A stretch of DNA of 64,000 nucleotides from Tsukamurella paurometabola (lineage in GTDB: Bacteria > Actinomycetota > Actinomycetes > Mycobacteriales > Mycobacteriaceae), in contig NZ_LR131273.1 in assembly GCF_900631615.1 (NCBI RefSeq), positions 4,124,850 to 4,188,849 of the forward strand, in the 5' to 3' direction. Positions 1 to 9,281 of this stretch are shown here, piece by piece. The notes beneath the pieces were generated by a model that was not told where the DNA came from, searched no databases, and saw only the letters and a list, made by a program, of their open reading frames with translations. A program made the position numbers and the translations under genes. Each line of letters begins with the position of its first letter. Within the stretch, counting starts at the first letter, position 1.

Positions 1-207
1 GCCGGTGGCGATCTCCAGGTCGACGGTGTCCTCGGCGAGGCCGACCACGGTGCCGTACAGGCCCGTGCTCGTCATGACCTTGGTGCCCACGGTCAGGCCG
101 GCCTGCATCTCCATGGTCTCGTTCATCTGCTTCTTCTGCTTCCGGAACTGGAAGAACATGAAGACGAGCATCAGGACGAGCAGCAGGGGCAGGATCAGGT
201 TCGGCAT
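1..207 (-). CDS. yajC: YajC, Sec translocon accessory subunit (3' end cut by window edge)
   Basis: Accessory membrane subunit of the SecDF-YajC complex that assists SecYEG protein export. The visible 69 codons begin with a hydrophobic segment (about residues 3-19), followed by a basic FRKQKKQM stretch and the family pattern around GLTVGTKVMTSTGLYGTVV. The ATG at 207 has a GAGGAG ribosome binding site just upstream. The C-terminus lies outside the window, where secD and secF would be expected from mycobacterial gene order. Start and identity are secure; only the end is missing. Confidence 0.93.
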   Translation of the reverse strand, partial: MPNLILPLLLVLMLVFMFFQFRKQKKQMNETMEMQAGLTVGTKVMTSTGLYGTVVGLAEDTVDLEIATG

Positions 208-303
208 GTTTCTCCTCGGTGGTGTGGTCGCGGGCGCTCCGCGGCCTCGCCGCCCAGGTCCTAGGCAGCACTCGGTGTTCCAGTGTTCCACATCTCGCGC
301 GGG

Positions 304-2412
304 TCAGGCGGGACGGTGCACCACCAGCGGCAGTACGAGGGCTGCACCCGCCTCCCGAAGCCGGGCGGCCGCGACCGTCACCGCCCACCCCGTTCCCGAC
401 TCGTCGACGACGAGCAGCACCGACCTCCCGCGGACGGACTCGGCCGCGGGACCGGCGTCGATCGCGTCCAACCAGTGAGCGGCCTCCTGCGCCCCCGAGG
501 CGTCCCGGCCGGGCGCGGGCCCGCGCGGCACCGGCAGGCTGACCCGCTCCAGCCGACCCACCTCGGCGATCCGGTCCGCGACCGGTTCCACCGGTGCGGG
601 CCGGTCGGTCAGCTGCAGGGAGGCGACGACCTCCGGGCGCGCGCGCCACTGGTCCCGCCACCGCGACAGGGCGGCCACGGCGGCGTCCGCCAGGTCCGCG
701 ATCGCCTGCTGGTCGCCGGCGCGGGCGGCCCCGACGGTGCCGGTCCACTCGGGGGCGTCGGCGAAGACGAGCACGCGGCCGGGCTCCGCGGCGAGGTCGG
801 GCAGGATCCGCCCCTTGCGTCCCGAGACGCCCCCCGGCCACATCTTGCGCGGCTCGAGCACCTGGCTCTGCGACCGCAGCGCCCCTGCCACGGCGCGCGC
901 GGTGTCCTGCGGGACCGGCTCGCCGAGGCCTCCGGGAACATGTCCCAGACAGACCGAGCAGCGACCGCAGGGCGCCGCCTCGGGATCGTCGAGGGATTCG
1001 GTCAGCAGCTGCATCAGGCACCGCTCGCCCCGGGTGTAGGCGCGCATGATGTCGGCCTCGCGGCGCCGCGTCGCAACGATCCCGTCGTAGTGGGCGCGGT
1101 CGTAGTGCCAGGGGACGCCGGTCGCGCGGTACCCGCCCTCGACCCGTTCGACCGCACCGTCGACCGCGAGCTGCTTGAGCATGAGGTCGATCCGGGTGCG
1201 GCGGATCCCGGTCGCGGCCTCGAGGGCGATCGCCGACTGCCCTCCGCCCGTCTCGTCCTCGGCGAGGGCGGCGAGGACGCGGTCCATCTGCTGCGGATCG
1301 GGGATGGTCGCAGTGGCGAAGTAGTCCCAGACGCCGGCGTCGGACTCCGACGGCAGCAGCGCGACCACGGCGTGATCGATGGCTCGGCCGGCGCGACCGA
1401 CCTGCTGGTAGTAGGACACGGGCGAAGGCGGGGACCCGACGTGCACGACGAATCCCAGGTCCGGCTTGTCGAAGCCCATGCCGAGCGCCGAGGTCGCCAC
1501 CAGGGCCTTGATCTCGTTGGCGCGCAGCGCGTCCTCGAGCCGCGCGCGGGTGTCCGGATCCAGTTTGCCGGTGTAGGCGGCCACCGGGTACCCGGGCCCG
1601 TGCACGGCCCGGATCCCGTCGACGAGGCGCTCGGCGTCGGCCACGGTGAGCGCGTAGACGATGCCGGAACCGGGCAGGTCGGGCAGGTGCCGCGCGACCC
1701 ACGCGTAGCGGCTGATCGGGGCCAGCGCGGGCAGCACGTTGAGCTGCAGCGACCTGCGTGCCAGTGGCCCGCGCAACACCAGCGTGGCGTCGCCGAGTTG
1801 GGCGGCCACGTCGTCGGTGACGCGGGCGTTCGCGGTCGCGGTGGTGGCGAGCACCGGGGTCTGCGGGTGCAGGCGGGTGAGCACGTCCGAGACACGGCGG
1901 TAGTCGGGTCGGAAGTCGTGCCCCCAGTCCGAGACCGCGTGCGCCTCATCGATCACGAGCAGACCCAGAGAGCCCTCGAGCGCGTCGAGGACCCGCCGCC
2001 CGAAGGACGGGTTGGCGAGCCGTTCCGGAGAGACGAGCAGCACGTCGATCTCGCCGGCGGCCAGGGCCGCCTCGATCGCGTTCCACTCCTCGAAGTTCGA
2101 CGAGTTCAGGGTCGCGGCACGAAGGCCCGCGCGCTCGGCCGCGGCCACCTGGTCGCGCATGAGCGAGAGCAACGGCGAGACGATGAGCGCCGGGCCCGCG
2201 CCCTCGGCCCGCCGCAGCGCGGTGGCCACCCAGTACACGGCGGACTTTCCCCAGCCCGTGGCCTGCACCACCAGGACCCGCGCCGCGGGTTCGAGCAGCG
2301 CGGCGACCGCGGTCTCCTGGTCGGCCCGCAGCGCGGCACCGGGGCCGGCGAGCGCCTCGATCACCCGCCGGGCCCGTTCCGCCCGTTCTCCCGTGAGCTG
2401 TCGTTCCGTCAT
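304..2412 (-). CDS. RecQ-family ATP-dependent DNA helicase
   Basis: Superfamily 2 3'-5' DNA helicase expected to unwind recombination and replication intermediates. Visible motifs are Walker A ATGWGKS (about residues 51-57), the DEAH box in VIDEAHAVSDWGHDFRPDYRR-type context (about 155), and the motif V/VI region with GMGFDKPDLGFVVH and QQVGRAGR. A zinc-type cysteine group (RCLMQLL...CGRCSVC) follows. About 180 C-terminal residues have no obvious HRDC domain. The frame is open further upstream, but the ATG at 2412 follows GGGGAG and begins MTERQLTGER, and a TAGCCT -10 lies at 2444-2449 on this strand, so this start (702 aa) is preferred. It is divergent from the GT2 gene. Confidence 0.88.
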   Translation of the reverse strand: MTERQLTGERAERARRVIEALAGPGAALRADQETAVAALLEPAARVLVVQATGWGKSAVYWVATALRRAEGAGPALIVSPLLSLMRDQVAAAERAGLRAATLNSSNFEEWNAIEAALAAGEIDVLLVSPERLANPSFGRRVLDALEGSLGLLVIDEAHAVSDWGHDFRPDYRRVSDVLTRLHPQTPVLATTATANARVTDDVAAQLGDATLVLRGPLARRSLQLNVLPALAPISRYAWVARHLPDLPGSGIVYALTVADAERLVDGIRAVHGPGYPVAAYTGKLDPDTRARLEDALRANEIKALVATSALGMGFDKPDLGFVVHVGSPPSPVSYYQQVGRAGRAIDHAVVALLPSESDAGVWDYFATATIPDPQQMDRVLAALAEDETGGGQSAIALEAATGIRRTRIDLMLKQLAVDGAVERVEGGYRATGVPWHYDRAHYDGIVATRRREADIMRAYTRGERCLMQLLTESLDDPEAAPCGRCSVCLGHVPGGLGEPVPQDTARAVAGALRSQSQVLEPRKMWPGGVSGRKGRILPDLAAEPGRVLVFADAPEWTGTVGAARAGDQQAIADLADAAVAALSRWRDQWRARPEVVASLQLTDRPAPVEPVADRIAEVGRLERVSLPVPRGPAPGRDASGAQEAAHWLDAIDAGPAAESVRGRSVLLVVDESGTGWAVTVAAARLREAGAALVLPLVVHRPA

Positions 2413-2695
2413 CGCCGCGACTCCCCTGATCGGTTGCACCCCGAGGCTAGACGGCCCCACCGACACGCGCCGCCGCGGCGGTCCGCAACCGCTGGCCCCG
2501 GCACCGTCGCTGTGGGGCGTCCGTTCCCTGCGGGATGACACGCGGCAGTTCGCCTCGTGGCCGGCCGTTCGTACTCCTTCCCGGAGGTCGCCGGAATCCT
2601 CGCCTTCTGTGGGACAGCGGCAAGACGCCCCGTTCCCAGCCACCACACAGGCGAGCGGCAGGGGTGCCGCAGCGGGGCGGACCACGGTCTACCTC
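2413..2695. promoter_or_regulatory. Divergent intergenic region, recQ / GT2
   Basis: This 283-bp spacer separates the helicase (minus) from the glycosyltransferase (plus). A TAGCCT -10-like box at 2449-2444 on the minus strand would give the helicase an mRNA leader of about 25 nt carrying a GGGGAG ribosome site. I see no clear -10 for the plus-strand gene and no convincing small gene; the open frames here are extensions of the neighbours. Confidence 0.4.
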
Positions 2696-3952
2696 ATGAC
2701 AACCGAGATCGCCCCCGACCCCAAGGTCACGGCCGACCAGAACCGGCACGAGCGGGCGGAGACCGCCCCCGTCCTCGACATCGTGATCCCCGTCTACAAC
2801 GAGGCCCACACCCTCGCGCACTGCGTGGAGACGCTCCGCGCGTATCTCGACGCCTCGCTCACCATCCCGGCCCGGATCACCATCGCCGACAACGCCAGCA
2901 CGGACGACACCCTGCGCCTGGCGCATTCGCTCGCCGCTGCGATCGACGGCGTCCGCGTGGTGCACCTCGACGCGAAGGGCCGCGGCCGCGCGCTGCGCCG
3001 GGTCTGGGCGCAGTCCGACGCCCGCGTCCTCGTCTACATGGACGTCGACCTCTCGACCGACCTCAGGGCGTTGCACCCCCTGGTCGCGCCGCTGCTCTCG
3101 GGCCACAGTGACCTCGCGATCGGCACCCGCCTGGGCCGCGGCGCGAACGTGGTCCGCGGTCCCAAGCGCGAGTTCATCTCCCGCGGCTACAACCTGCTGC
3201 TGCACACCGCCCTGCGGGTACGTTTCTCGGACGCCCAGTGCGGGTTCAAGGCAATCCGCACGGACGTCGCGCGGGAGCTGCTGCCGCTCGTCGAGGACGG
3301 CGAGTGGTTCTTCGACACCGAGCTGCTCGTTCTCGCCGAGCGCGCCGGGCTGCGCATCCATGAGGTGCCGGTGGACTGGACCGACGACCCCGACAGCCGC
3401 GTCGACATCGTCGACACCGTGAAGAAGGACCTCAAGGGCGTGATCCGGGTCGGGCGGGCGCTCGGCCGGGGTGCGCTCCCCCTCGACGACGTCCGCCGCG
3501 CCCTGGGCCGTGAGGAGCCGCAGCTCGCGGGCGTGCCGCGCAACATGGTCGGACAGCTCGCCCGGTTCGCCGCGGTCGGCATGGCCAGCACCGTCGCCTA
3601 CGCGATCCTCTACCTCGTGCTGCACCCGCTGATCGGCGCGCAGGGTGCGAACTTCGCCGCCCTCCTCATCACGGCGGTCGGCAACATCGCCGCGAACCGC
3701 TCGTTCACCTTCGGCGTGCGGGGGCGCGAGGGCGCGGCGCGGCACCACCTGCAGGGACTGGTCGTCTTCCTCCTCACCTGGGCGCTCACGTCCGGCAGCC
3801 TCACCGCCCTCGCGCACGTCGCGCCGGACGCCGGACGTGGGATCCAACTCGCGGTGCTCGTGGTGGCCAACCTGGTCGCGACGATCACGCGGTTCTTGGG
3901 GCTGCGCCTGATCTTCCGGTCGGCGACCCCGGCGAAAGCCGAGCTCCGGTGA
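2696..3952 (+). CDS. Bifunctional GT2 glycosyltransferase / GtrA-like membrane protein
   Basis: 418 aa with two parts. Residues about 25-255 are a GT2 domain like dolichyl-phosphate or undecaprenyl-phosphate sugar transferases: DIVIPVYNEAHTL near the start, a DVD metal site in YMDVDLSTDL, and the conserved DAQCGFKA and WFFDTEL motifs. Residues about 283-410 are a GtrA-type four-helix membrane domain beginning NMVGQLARFAAVG, typical of lipid-linked sugar flippases. The predicted job is to make a polyprenyl-phosphate sugar and pass it across the membrane. Its stop overlaps the next gene's GTG (GTGA), so both are translationally coupled. The ATG at 2696 begins the conserved part; the longer frame upstream is spurious. 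The sugar is unknown. Confidence 0.88.
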   Translation: MTTEIAPDPKVTADQNRHERAETAPVLDIVIPVYNEAHTLAHCVETLRAYLDASLTIPARITIADNASTDDTLRLAHSLAAAIDGVRVVHLDAKGRGRALRRVWAQSDARVLVYMDVDLSTDLRALHPLVAPLLSGHSDLAIGTRLGRGANVVRGPKREFISRGYNLLLHTALRVRFSDAQCGFKAIRTDVARELLPLVEDGEWFFDTELLVLAERAGLRIHEVPVDWTDDPDSRVDIVDTVKKDLKGVIRVGRALGRGALPLDDVRRALGREEPQLAGVPRNMVGQLARFAAVGMASTVAYAILYLVLHPLIGAQGANFAALLITAVGNIAANRSFTFGVRGREGAARHHLQGLVVFLLTWALTSGSLTALAHVAPDAGRGIQLAVLVVANLVATITRFLGLRLIFRSATPAKAELR

Positions 3953-5943
3953 CCAGGAGTCGGGAGCGGATCGCGGTCGCCGTCCTCCTGGTGGGGACGG
4001 CGGTCGCCTACCTCTGGTCCCTCGGCCGGGCGGGCTGGGCCAACGCGTTCTACTCGGCAGCGGTCCAGGCCGGCACCGTCAGCTGGAAGGCCATGTTCTT
4101 CGGCAGCTCGGACGGCGCGAACTCGATCACCGTCGACAAACCACCCGCCTCGCTGTGGGTGATGGAACTCTCCACCCGCCTGTTCGGCGTGAACTCGTGG
4201 GCGATGCTGATTCCGCAGGCGCTGCTCGGCGTGGCGTCCGTCGCGCTCCTGTACGCGACGGTGCGGCGCCGCTTCGGCCCCGCCGCGGGCCTCCTCGCCG
4301 GCCTACTCCTCGCCGTCACGCCGGTGGCCGCCATGATGTTCCGGTTCAACAACCCGGACGCCCTACTCGTCCTGCTGATGATCGCGGCGACCTGGGCGAT
4401 GCTGCGCGCCGTCGAGGACGGCCGGTGGCGGTGGCTCGTCGCGTGCGGCGCCTTCGTGGGACTGGGCTTCCTGACCAAGCAGCTCGCCGTGATGCTCATC
4501 GTGCCCGGGCTGGCGCTGACCTATCTCATCGCGGGGCCGACGAAGCTCGGCACGCGCGTCGCGCAGCTGTTCGCCGCGGGCGCCGCGATGGTCGTCGCCG
4601 CCGGGTGGTGGCTGCTGACCGTCGAGCTGTGGCCGGCCTCCTCGCGGCCGTGGATCGGCGGCTCGCAGAACAACTCGATCCTCGAGCTGACACTGGGCTA
4701 CAACGGCCTCGGCCGACTCAACGGCAACGAGAAGGGCAGCGTCGGACCGGGCCGCGGTGGCATGGAGATGCCCGCGGGCTTCGAGCTCCCCGCCGGCATG
4801 GAGATGCCCGGGCACCGCGGCGGCGGGATGTTCGGCGACGCCGGCGTCCTGCGCATGTTCCAGTCCGAGCAGGCCGGGCAGATCGCCTGGCTGCTCCCCG
4901 CGGCGTTGATCGCGATCGTCACGGTCCTCATCCTGCGCGGGCGCTCCCCGCGTACGGACGGCGAGCGCGCCGCCGTGATCGCCTGGGGCGGATGGCTGCT
5001 CGTCACCGGGATCACGTTCAGCTTCATGGCGGGAATCTTCCACGCGTACTACACCGTGGCACTCGCGCCCGCGATCGCGGCACTGGTCGCGATCGGGGTG
5101 GCCGTGGGCTGGCGGGAGCGTGAGCGGCCGTGGATGCGCGCAGTCGGTGCTCTCGCCGTCGCCGCGACCGGCGCGACCGCCTGGTACATCCTCGCGCTGA
5201 CACCGGAATGGAACCCGTGGCTGCGCTGGGCGATCGTCGCGGCGGCCGCCGTGTCGGCGGCGATCCTCGCGACCCTGCTGCCGGCGGTGAGCCGGGCGCG
5301 GCCTCTCGGCGGGGTGATCGTCGCGACGGCGGTGTTCACCGCGCTCGCCGGGCAGGTGGCGTTCACGATCGAGACCATCGCGACGCCGCGCCAGGGTGCC
5401 ATCGTCTCGGCGGGCCCGTCGAGCGGGCACGGCTTCGGGCCGGGCGGGGGCAGGGGCCGGATGGAGCGCCCCATCGGATTCGGCGGTCCGGCCGGCGGTA
5501 CGCGGCCCGACGGTGCCCGCACGGGCGCCCCGGGAGCGGACGAGCCCGGCGGGGACCAGCGGGGCGGCGGACCGTCGTTCCTGATGGGTAGCACGGCCGG
5601 CCCCGAGGTGACCGCGCTCCTACTCGCCGACGCGGACCGCTACACCTGGGTCGCCGCGACGGTCGGCGCCAACGCGGCGGCCGGCTACCAGCTCGCGACG
5701 GACAGGCCCGTGATGCCGATCGGCGGCTTCAACGGCACCGACCCCTCCCCCACGCTCGCGCAGTTCCAGCAGTACGTGCGCGAGGGCCGGATCCACTACT
5801 TCCTGGCCGAATCGAGTGGCGGCTTCGGCGGATTCGGCGGCTCCGGGACCGCGGCGGAGATCCGGTCGTGGGTGGAGAAGACGTATCCGTCGCGGACCGT
5901 CGACGGGGTCACGGTCTACGACCTGACGGCGCCGACGGGGTGA
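3949..5943 (+). CDS. GT39/ArnT-like membrane glycosyltransferase
   Basis: 664-aa multi-spanning protein of the PMT/ArnT superfamily, which uses polyprenyl-phosphate sugars as donors on the outer face of the membrane. The family region GSSDGANSITVDKPPASLWV near residues 45-65 is in the first periplasmic loop, followed by about ten helices. Two glycine-rich loops stand out: residues about 264-292 with repeated MEMP units, and about 485-545 rich in Gly, Arg and Pro. A soluble C-terminal domain (about 545-664) ends the protein. GTG start overlaps the GT2-GtrA stop by 4 nt, so the upstream gene very likely supplies its donor. Acceptor (protein, lipid or polymer) is unknown. Confidence 0.82.
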   Translation: MTRSRERIAVAVLLVGTAVAYLWSLGRAGWANAFYSAAVQAGTVSWKAMFFGSSDGANSITVDKPPASLWVMELSTRLFGVNSWAMLIPQALLGVASVALLYATVRRRFGPAAGLLAGLLLAVTPVAAMMFRFNNPDALLVLLMIAATWAMLRAVEDGRWRWLVACGAFVGLGFLTKQLAVMLIVPGLALTYLIAGPTKLGTRVAQLFAAGAAMVVAAGWWLLTVELWPASSRPWIGGSQNNSILELTLGYNGLGRLNGNEKGSVGPGRGGMEMPAGFELPAGMEMPGHRGGGMFGDAGVLRMFQSEQAGQIAWLLPAALIAIVTVLILRGRSPRTDGERAAVIAWGGWLLVTGITFSFMAGIFHAYYTVALAPAIAALVAIGVAVGWRERERPWMRAVGALAVAATGATAWYILALTPEWNPWLRWAIVAAAAVSAAILATLLPAVSRARPLGGVIVATAVFTALAGQVAFTIETIATPRQGAIVSAGPSSGHGFGPGGGRGRMERPIGFGGPAGGTRPDGARTGAPGADEPGGDQRGGGPSFLMGSTAGPEVTALLLADADRYTWVAATVGANAAAGYQLATDRPVMPIGGFNGTDPSPTLAQFQQYVREGRIHYFLAESSGGFGGFGGSGTAAEIRSWVEKTYPSRTVDGVTVYDLTAPTG

Positions 5944-6870
5944 TCAGTCGCGGCGCCCGGCCCAGCTGTCGGGCCGGGTGCCATCGACGTCGGTGACGCC
6001 GTAGTGCGCCGCGAGCTGCGCGGAGCTGACGGACCGCTGGTTCCAGCGATCGCGGCGGGGATCCGCCGCGAGGGCGGCGATCCCGCGGCCGACGAAACGA
6101 GGAGATTCGGAGTAGGCGAAGCCGGGCGGCGCTGTGGGGCGCCCCGCACGGGCGGTGAGCGCTGCCCGCCAGTCGTCCTCGGTGACCCCGTAGGCGTCCA
6201 GCATCATCTCCGAGCGCAGCCATCCCGGCGTCACCGCGACCGCGGTCGCGCCGTGCCCGGCGAGCTCATGGCCCTGCGAGAAGGCGAGCCGGTTCACCGA
6301 GGCCTTGGCGAGGTCGTAGAAGACCGAGATCCGGTAGGTCTCGGCGTTGAAGTCCGCAGTCCCGTCGGTGATCTCGGCGAGCAGCCCGCCCGGGCGTTCG
6401 ATGAGCAGCGGGGCGAGGAAGTGGGACGTGATGAGGTGGGTGTCGATGGCGAGGCGGAGCAGGCGCAGCCCCGCGTCGAGGTCCTGCCGCCACAGCGGGG
6501 TGTCCCACGTCGACGGCGGTCCCTTGAGCAGCTCGCCGCCCCAGATGTCGTTGACCAGCACGTCGATCCGCCCGTACTCGACGCGGAGCCGGTCCGCGAG
6601 CGAGGACACCTGTTCCGGGTCGAGGTGGTCGACCTGGACGGCGACACCGGTGCCGCCGAGGGCGTCGACCAGCTCGGCGGTCTCCTCGATCGTCTCGGGC
6701 CGCCGGTAGTCGGAGACGATGGACGGGGTGCCGGCGCGGCTGCTGCGCCCGGTGCACACGACCGTGGCGCCCAGTTCCGCCAGCCCGGCGGCGATGCCCC
6801 GGCCCGCACCGCGCGTGGCCCCCGCGACCACCGCCACACGGCCGCGCAGTCCTTCCTCGAGCGGGCCCAC
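5944..6870 (-). CDS. Short-chain dehydrogenase/reductase
   Basis: 308-aa SDR-fold oxidoreductase. The nucleotide-binding glycine motif is GATRGAGRG (about residues 17-25) after a beta strand VAVVAG, the VLVNDIWGG stretch replaces the usual NNAG, and the catalytic YxxxK is present as YDLAK. A CTGRSS segment after beta-2 suggests NADP(H) preference. GTG start at 6870, 47 nt downstream of the ruvB stop on the same strand, so it could be the tail of the ruvCAB operon. Its stop abuts the stop of the convergent GT39 gene with no spacer. Substrate not predictable. Confidence 0.85.
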   Translation of the reverse strand: MGPLEEGLRGRVAVVAGATRGAGRGIAAGLAELGATVVCTGRSSRAGTPSIVSDYRRPETIEETAELVDALGGTGVAVQVDHLDPEQVSSLADRLRVEYGRIDVLVNDIWGGELLKGPPSTWDTPLWRQDLDAGLRLLRLAIDTHLITSHFLAPLLIERPGGLLAEITDGTADFNAETYRISVFYDLAKASVNRLAFSQGHELAGHGATAVAVTPGWLRSEMMLDAYGVTEDDWRAALTARAGRPTAPPGFAYSESPRFVGRGIAALAADPRRDRWNQRSVSSAQLAAHYGVTDVDGTRPDSWAGRRD

Positions 6871-6917
6871 GATTCCTGTCTACTCCGCCGGCCCGGTGCC
6901 CGCAGCGCGCGGCCCGC

Positions 6918-8006
6918 TCAGAACAGGCGGTCGTCGGGGTCGAAGTCGCCCCGCACCTCGATGCCGGAGGCGAGCGCGCCCGCGGGCGGCTCGAGCCCCA
7001 GGTGGTGCCAGGCCGCCATGGTGGCGACGCGGCCGCGCGGCGTGCGGGCGAGCATCCCGGCGCGCACGAGGAAGGGCTCGCACACCTCCTCGACGGTGCC
7101 GGGCTCCTCGCCCACGGCCACGGCCAGCGTGGAGACGCCCACGGGGCCGCCGCCGAAGCTGCGGATCAGCGCACCGAGCACGGCCCGGTCGAGGCGGTCG
7201 AGGCCGAGCTCATCGACGTCGTACACCTTGAGCGCACCGCGCGCCACGTCGACGGTGACCGTGCCGTCGGCCCGGACGTCGGCGTAGTCGCGCACCCGCC
7301 GCAGCAGGCGGTTGGCGATGCGGGGCGTGCCGCGACTCCGGCTGCCGATCTCCGCGGCGGCCTCGCGCTCGATGGTGATCCCGAGGATCTTCGCGCTGCG
7401 CTCGATGACCTGCACCAGGTCAGCCGTCTCGTAGAAGTCCATGTGCGCGGTGAAGCCGAAGCGGTCGCGCAGGGGTCCGGTGAGCGCGCCGGACCTCGTG
7501 GTGGCCCCGACCAGTGTGAACGGCGCCACGTCGAGCGGGATCGAGGTGGCGCCGGGCCCCTTGCCCACCACCACGTCGACGCGGAAGTCCTCCATCGCGA
7601 GGTAGAGCATCTCCTCGGCGGGGCGGGCCATGCGGTGGATCTCGTCGATGAACAGCACGTCGCCCTCGACGAGGTTCGACAGCATCGCGGCGAGGTCGCC
7701 GGCCCGCTCCAGCGCCGGGCCGGACGTGACCCGGAGGGCGGTGCCGAGTTCGGCGGCGATGATCATCGCGAGGCTGGTCTTGCCGAGGCCGGGCGGCCCG
7801 GAGAGCAGGATGTGGTCGGGCGTGCCGCCGCGAAGCTTCGCGCCGTGCAGCACGAGCTGCAGCTGCTCGCGCACCTTGGGCTGGCCGATGAACTCGTCGA
7901 GCGATTTCGGTCGCAGCGACTCGGTGTCGTCGCCGGAGAGCGCCGCCGGCCCCATGATGCCCTCGGCGTCCTCGAATTCGCTGCCCACCTCGTCGTCGTA
8001 GTGCAC
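6918..8006 (-). CDS. ruvB: Holliday junction branch-migration ATPase RuvB
   Basis: AAA+ motor that, with RuvA, drives branch migration of Holliday junctions. 362 aa, with the usual N-terminal acidic extension of actinobacterial RuvB, the conserved [11 protein letters not shown] segment, Walker [11 protein letters not shown], Walker B DEIH in [10 protein letters not shown], sensor 1 GATTRSG, the arginine-finger region GPLRDRFG, and a winged-helix C-terminus. The GTG start is separated from the ruvA stop by one base, implying translational coupling in a ruvC-ruvA-ruvB operon. Confidence 0.97.
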   Translation of the reverse strand: MHYDDEVGSEFEDAEGIMGPAALSGDDTESLRPKSLDEFIGQPKVREQLQLVLHGAKLRGGTPDHILLSGPPGLGKTSLAMIIAAELGTALRVTSGPALERAGDLAAMLSNLVEGDVLFIDEIHRMARPAEEMLYLAMEDFRVDVVVGKGPGATSIPLDVAPFTLVGATTRSGALTGPLRDRFGFTAHMDFYETADLVQVIERSAKILGITIEREAAAEIGSRSRGTPRIANRLLRRVRDYADVRADGTVTVDVARGALKVYDVDELGLDRLDRAVLGALIRSFGGGPVGVSTLAVAVGEEPGTVEEVCEPFLVRAGMLARTPRGRVATMAAWHHLGLEPPAGALASGIEVRGDFDPDDRLF

Positions 8007-8007
8007 G

Positions 8008-8607
8008 TCAGCCGCGTCCCAACGACTTCAGCGCATCGCGGAGCAACTCGGAGACCGACTTGCCGGGCCCGGCCTCGACGGCGGCCGCGACCGCCGGTTC
8101 TGCCTGCTTCGGCGTGAAACCGAGACCCTCGAGCGCGTCCAGGAGCTGCTGCGAGACGCCGCCGGCCGGCACCGTCGCCCCCGTCGGTCCGGCGGAGTCG
8201 GACGGCGCGGCATTGACCTTGTCCTTGAGCTCCACGTGGATCCGCTCCGCGACGCGCTTGCCGATACCGGGGATCAGGCACAGCGTCTTGATGTCGCCCG
8301 AGGCGATCGCGACCTGCATCTGGGCGGGCTCGAGCACCGCGAGCGCGGCCATCGCGAGTCGCGGCCCCACGCCCTGCACGGTCTGCAGGAGGTGGAACAG
8401 TTCCTGTTGCGGCGCATCGGTGAAGCCGTACAGCGTCTGCGAGTCCTCACGCACCACCATCGAGGTGAGCAGGTATCCCTCGGCGCCGCGGGTGAGCGTG
8501 CCTGCGGTGTTCGGGGCCACGAGCACCTTGTAGCCCACACCGGCGCACTCGACCACCACGTGATCGAGCCCGATGTGCCGTACCTCGCCGCGCAGCGACG
8601 CGATCAT
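8008..8607 (-). CDS. ruvA: Holliday junction binding protein RuvA
   Basis: Tetrameric Holliday-junction-binding subunit of RuvAB. 199 aa: OB-fold N-terminus (MIASLRGEV...GVGYKV), two helix-hairpin-helix motifs ([14 protein letters not shown] and [13 protein letters not shown], with the R/K-rich ends that touch DNA), a Ser/Ala/Pro linker, and a C-terminal three-helix domain ([16 protein letters not shown]) that contacts RuvB. The start overlaps the ruvC stop as ATGA. Confidence 0.97.
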   Translation of the reverse strand: MIASLRGEVRHIGLDHVVVECAGVGYKVLVAPNTAGTLTRGAEGYLLTSMVVREDSQTLYGFTDAPQQELFHLLQTVQGVGPRLAMAALAVLEPAQMQVAIASGDIKTLCLIPGIGKRVAERIHVELKDKVNAAPSDSAGPTGATVPAGGVSQQLLDALEGLGFTPKQAEPAVAAAVEAGPGKSVSELLRDALKSLGRG

Positions 8608-9191
8608 CGCACTCCTCCCGTGACCGAGCGGCCGGCGCGGCGTTGCGCCGCGAGCCGCTGTTCGAAGACCTTCTTCTGTTCCGCCGCACGACGTTCCGCC
8701 TCCGCCATGCGCGCGATCATCGGCGCGCGCCAGCTGTGACAGACGGCGAGCGCGAGGGCGTCCGCCGCGTCCGCGGGCTCGGGCGCCTTCTGCAGCCCGA
8801 GGATCCTGGTGATCATCGCCGTGACCTGCGCCTTGCCGGCGTTACCGTTGCCGGTGACGGCCGCCTTGACCTCCGACGGGGTGTGGAAGTGCACGTCGAT
8901 GCCTCGGCGGGCGGCGGCCAGCGCGACGACGCCGCCGGCCTGCGCGGTGCCCATCGCGGTGGAGACGTTGTGCTGAGCGAAGACCCGCTCGACCGCGATC
9001 ACGTCGGGCTCGTGGGTGTCCATCCAGAACTCGGCCGCGGTCCAGACGGCGAGCAGGCGCTCCGGCAGGGGCATGGTCGAGGGGGTGCGCACGACGTCCA
9101 CGTCGAGCGCCGTGACCCTGCGGCCCTCGCCCGTCTCGACCACCGACAGGCCGCAACGCGTGAGCCCGGGGTCCACCCCCATCACCCGCAT
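8604..9191 (-). CDS. ruvC: Crossover junction endonuclease RuvC
   Basis: Resolves Holliday junctions by paired nicks. Catalytic acidic residues sit in the family positions: Asp in [10 protein letters not shown] near the N-terminus, Glu in [10 protein letters not shown], and Asp residues in [12 protein letters not shown]. The C-terminal tail, with a [14 protein letters not shown] helix, is longer than in E. coli. The ATG at 9191 has GGAGGT 8 nt upstream and is preferred to an in-frame GTG at 9209. First gene of ruvCAB, with a LexA box and -10 element 29-51 nt upstream. Confidence 0.95.
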   Translation of the reverse strand: MRVMGVDPGLTRCGLSVVETGEGRRVTALDVDVVRTPSTMPLPERLLAVWTAAEFWMDTHEPDVIAVERVFAQHNVSTAMGTAQAGGVVALAAARRGIDVHFHTPSEVKAAVTGNGNAGKAQVTAMITRILGLQKAPEPADAADALALAVCHSWRAPMIARMAEAERRAAEQKKVFEQRLAAQRRAGRSVTGGVR

Positions 9192-9219
9192 CGCCGCACC
9201 TCCACGCACCGTCGAACAG

Positions 9220-9242
9220 TCAAACCTTTGTTCGAGAGCATA
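9220..9242 (-). promoter_or_regulatory. LexA (SOS) box and -10 element of ruvCAB
   Basis: On the minus strand the sequence reads TATGCT (9242-9237), a TANNNT -10 hexamer, followed at once by TCGAAC-AAAG-GTTTGA (9235-9220). The mycobacterial LexA consensus is TCGAAC-N4-GTTCGA, so this is an 11-of-12 match. It covers the expected transcription start, where bound LexA would block initiation. A further TCGAAC-type half-site (9212-9217 on the plus strand) lies just downstream. Confidence 0.75.
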
Positions 9243-9281
9243 CCCGCCCGGCCGGTCGCCGGGCCGCAGCGACGCGCCTAC

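Noticed and set aside
283-2538. 751-codon open frame on the plus strand over recQ
   Set aside because: Arg/Gly/Pro-rich shadow of the helicase in a GC-rich genome; no domain, and the minus strand has every RecQ motif.
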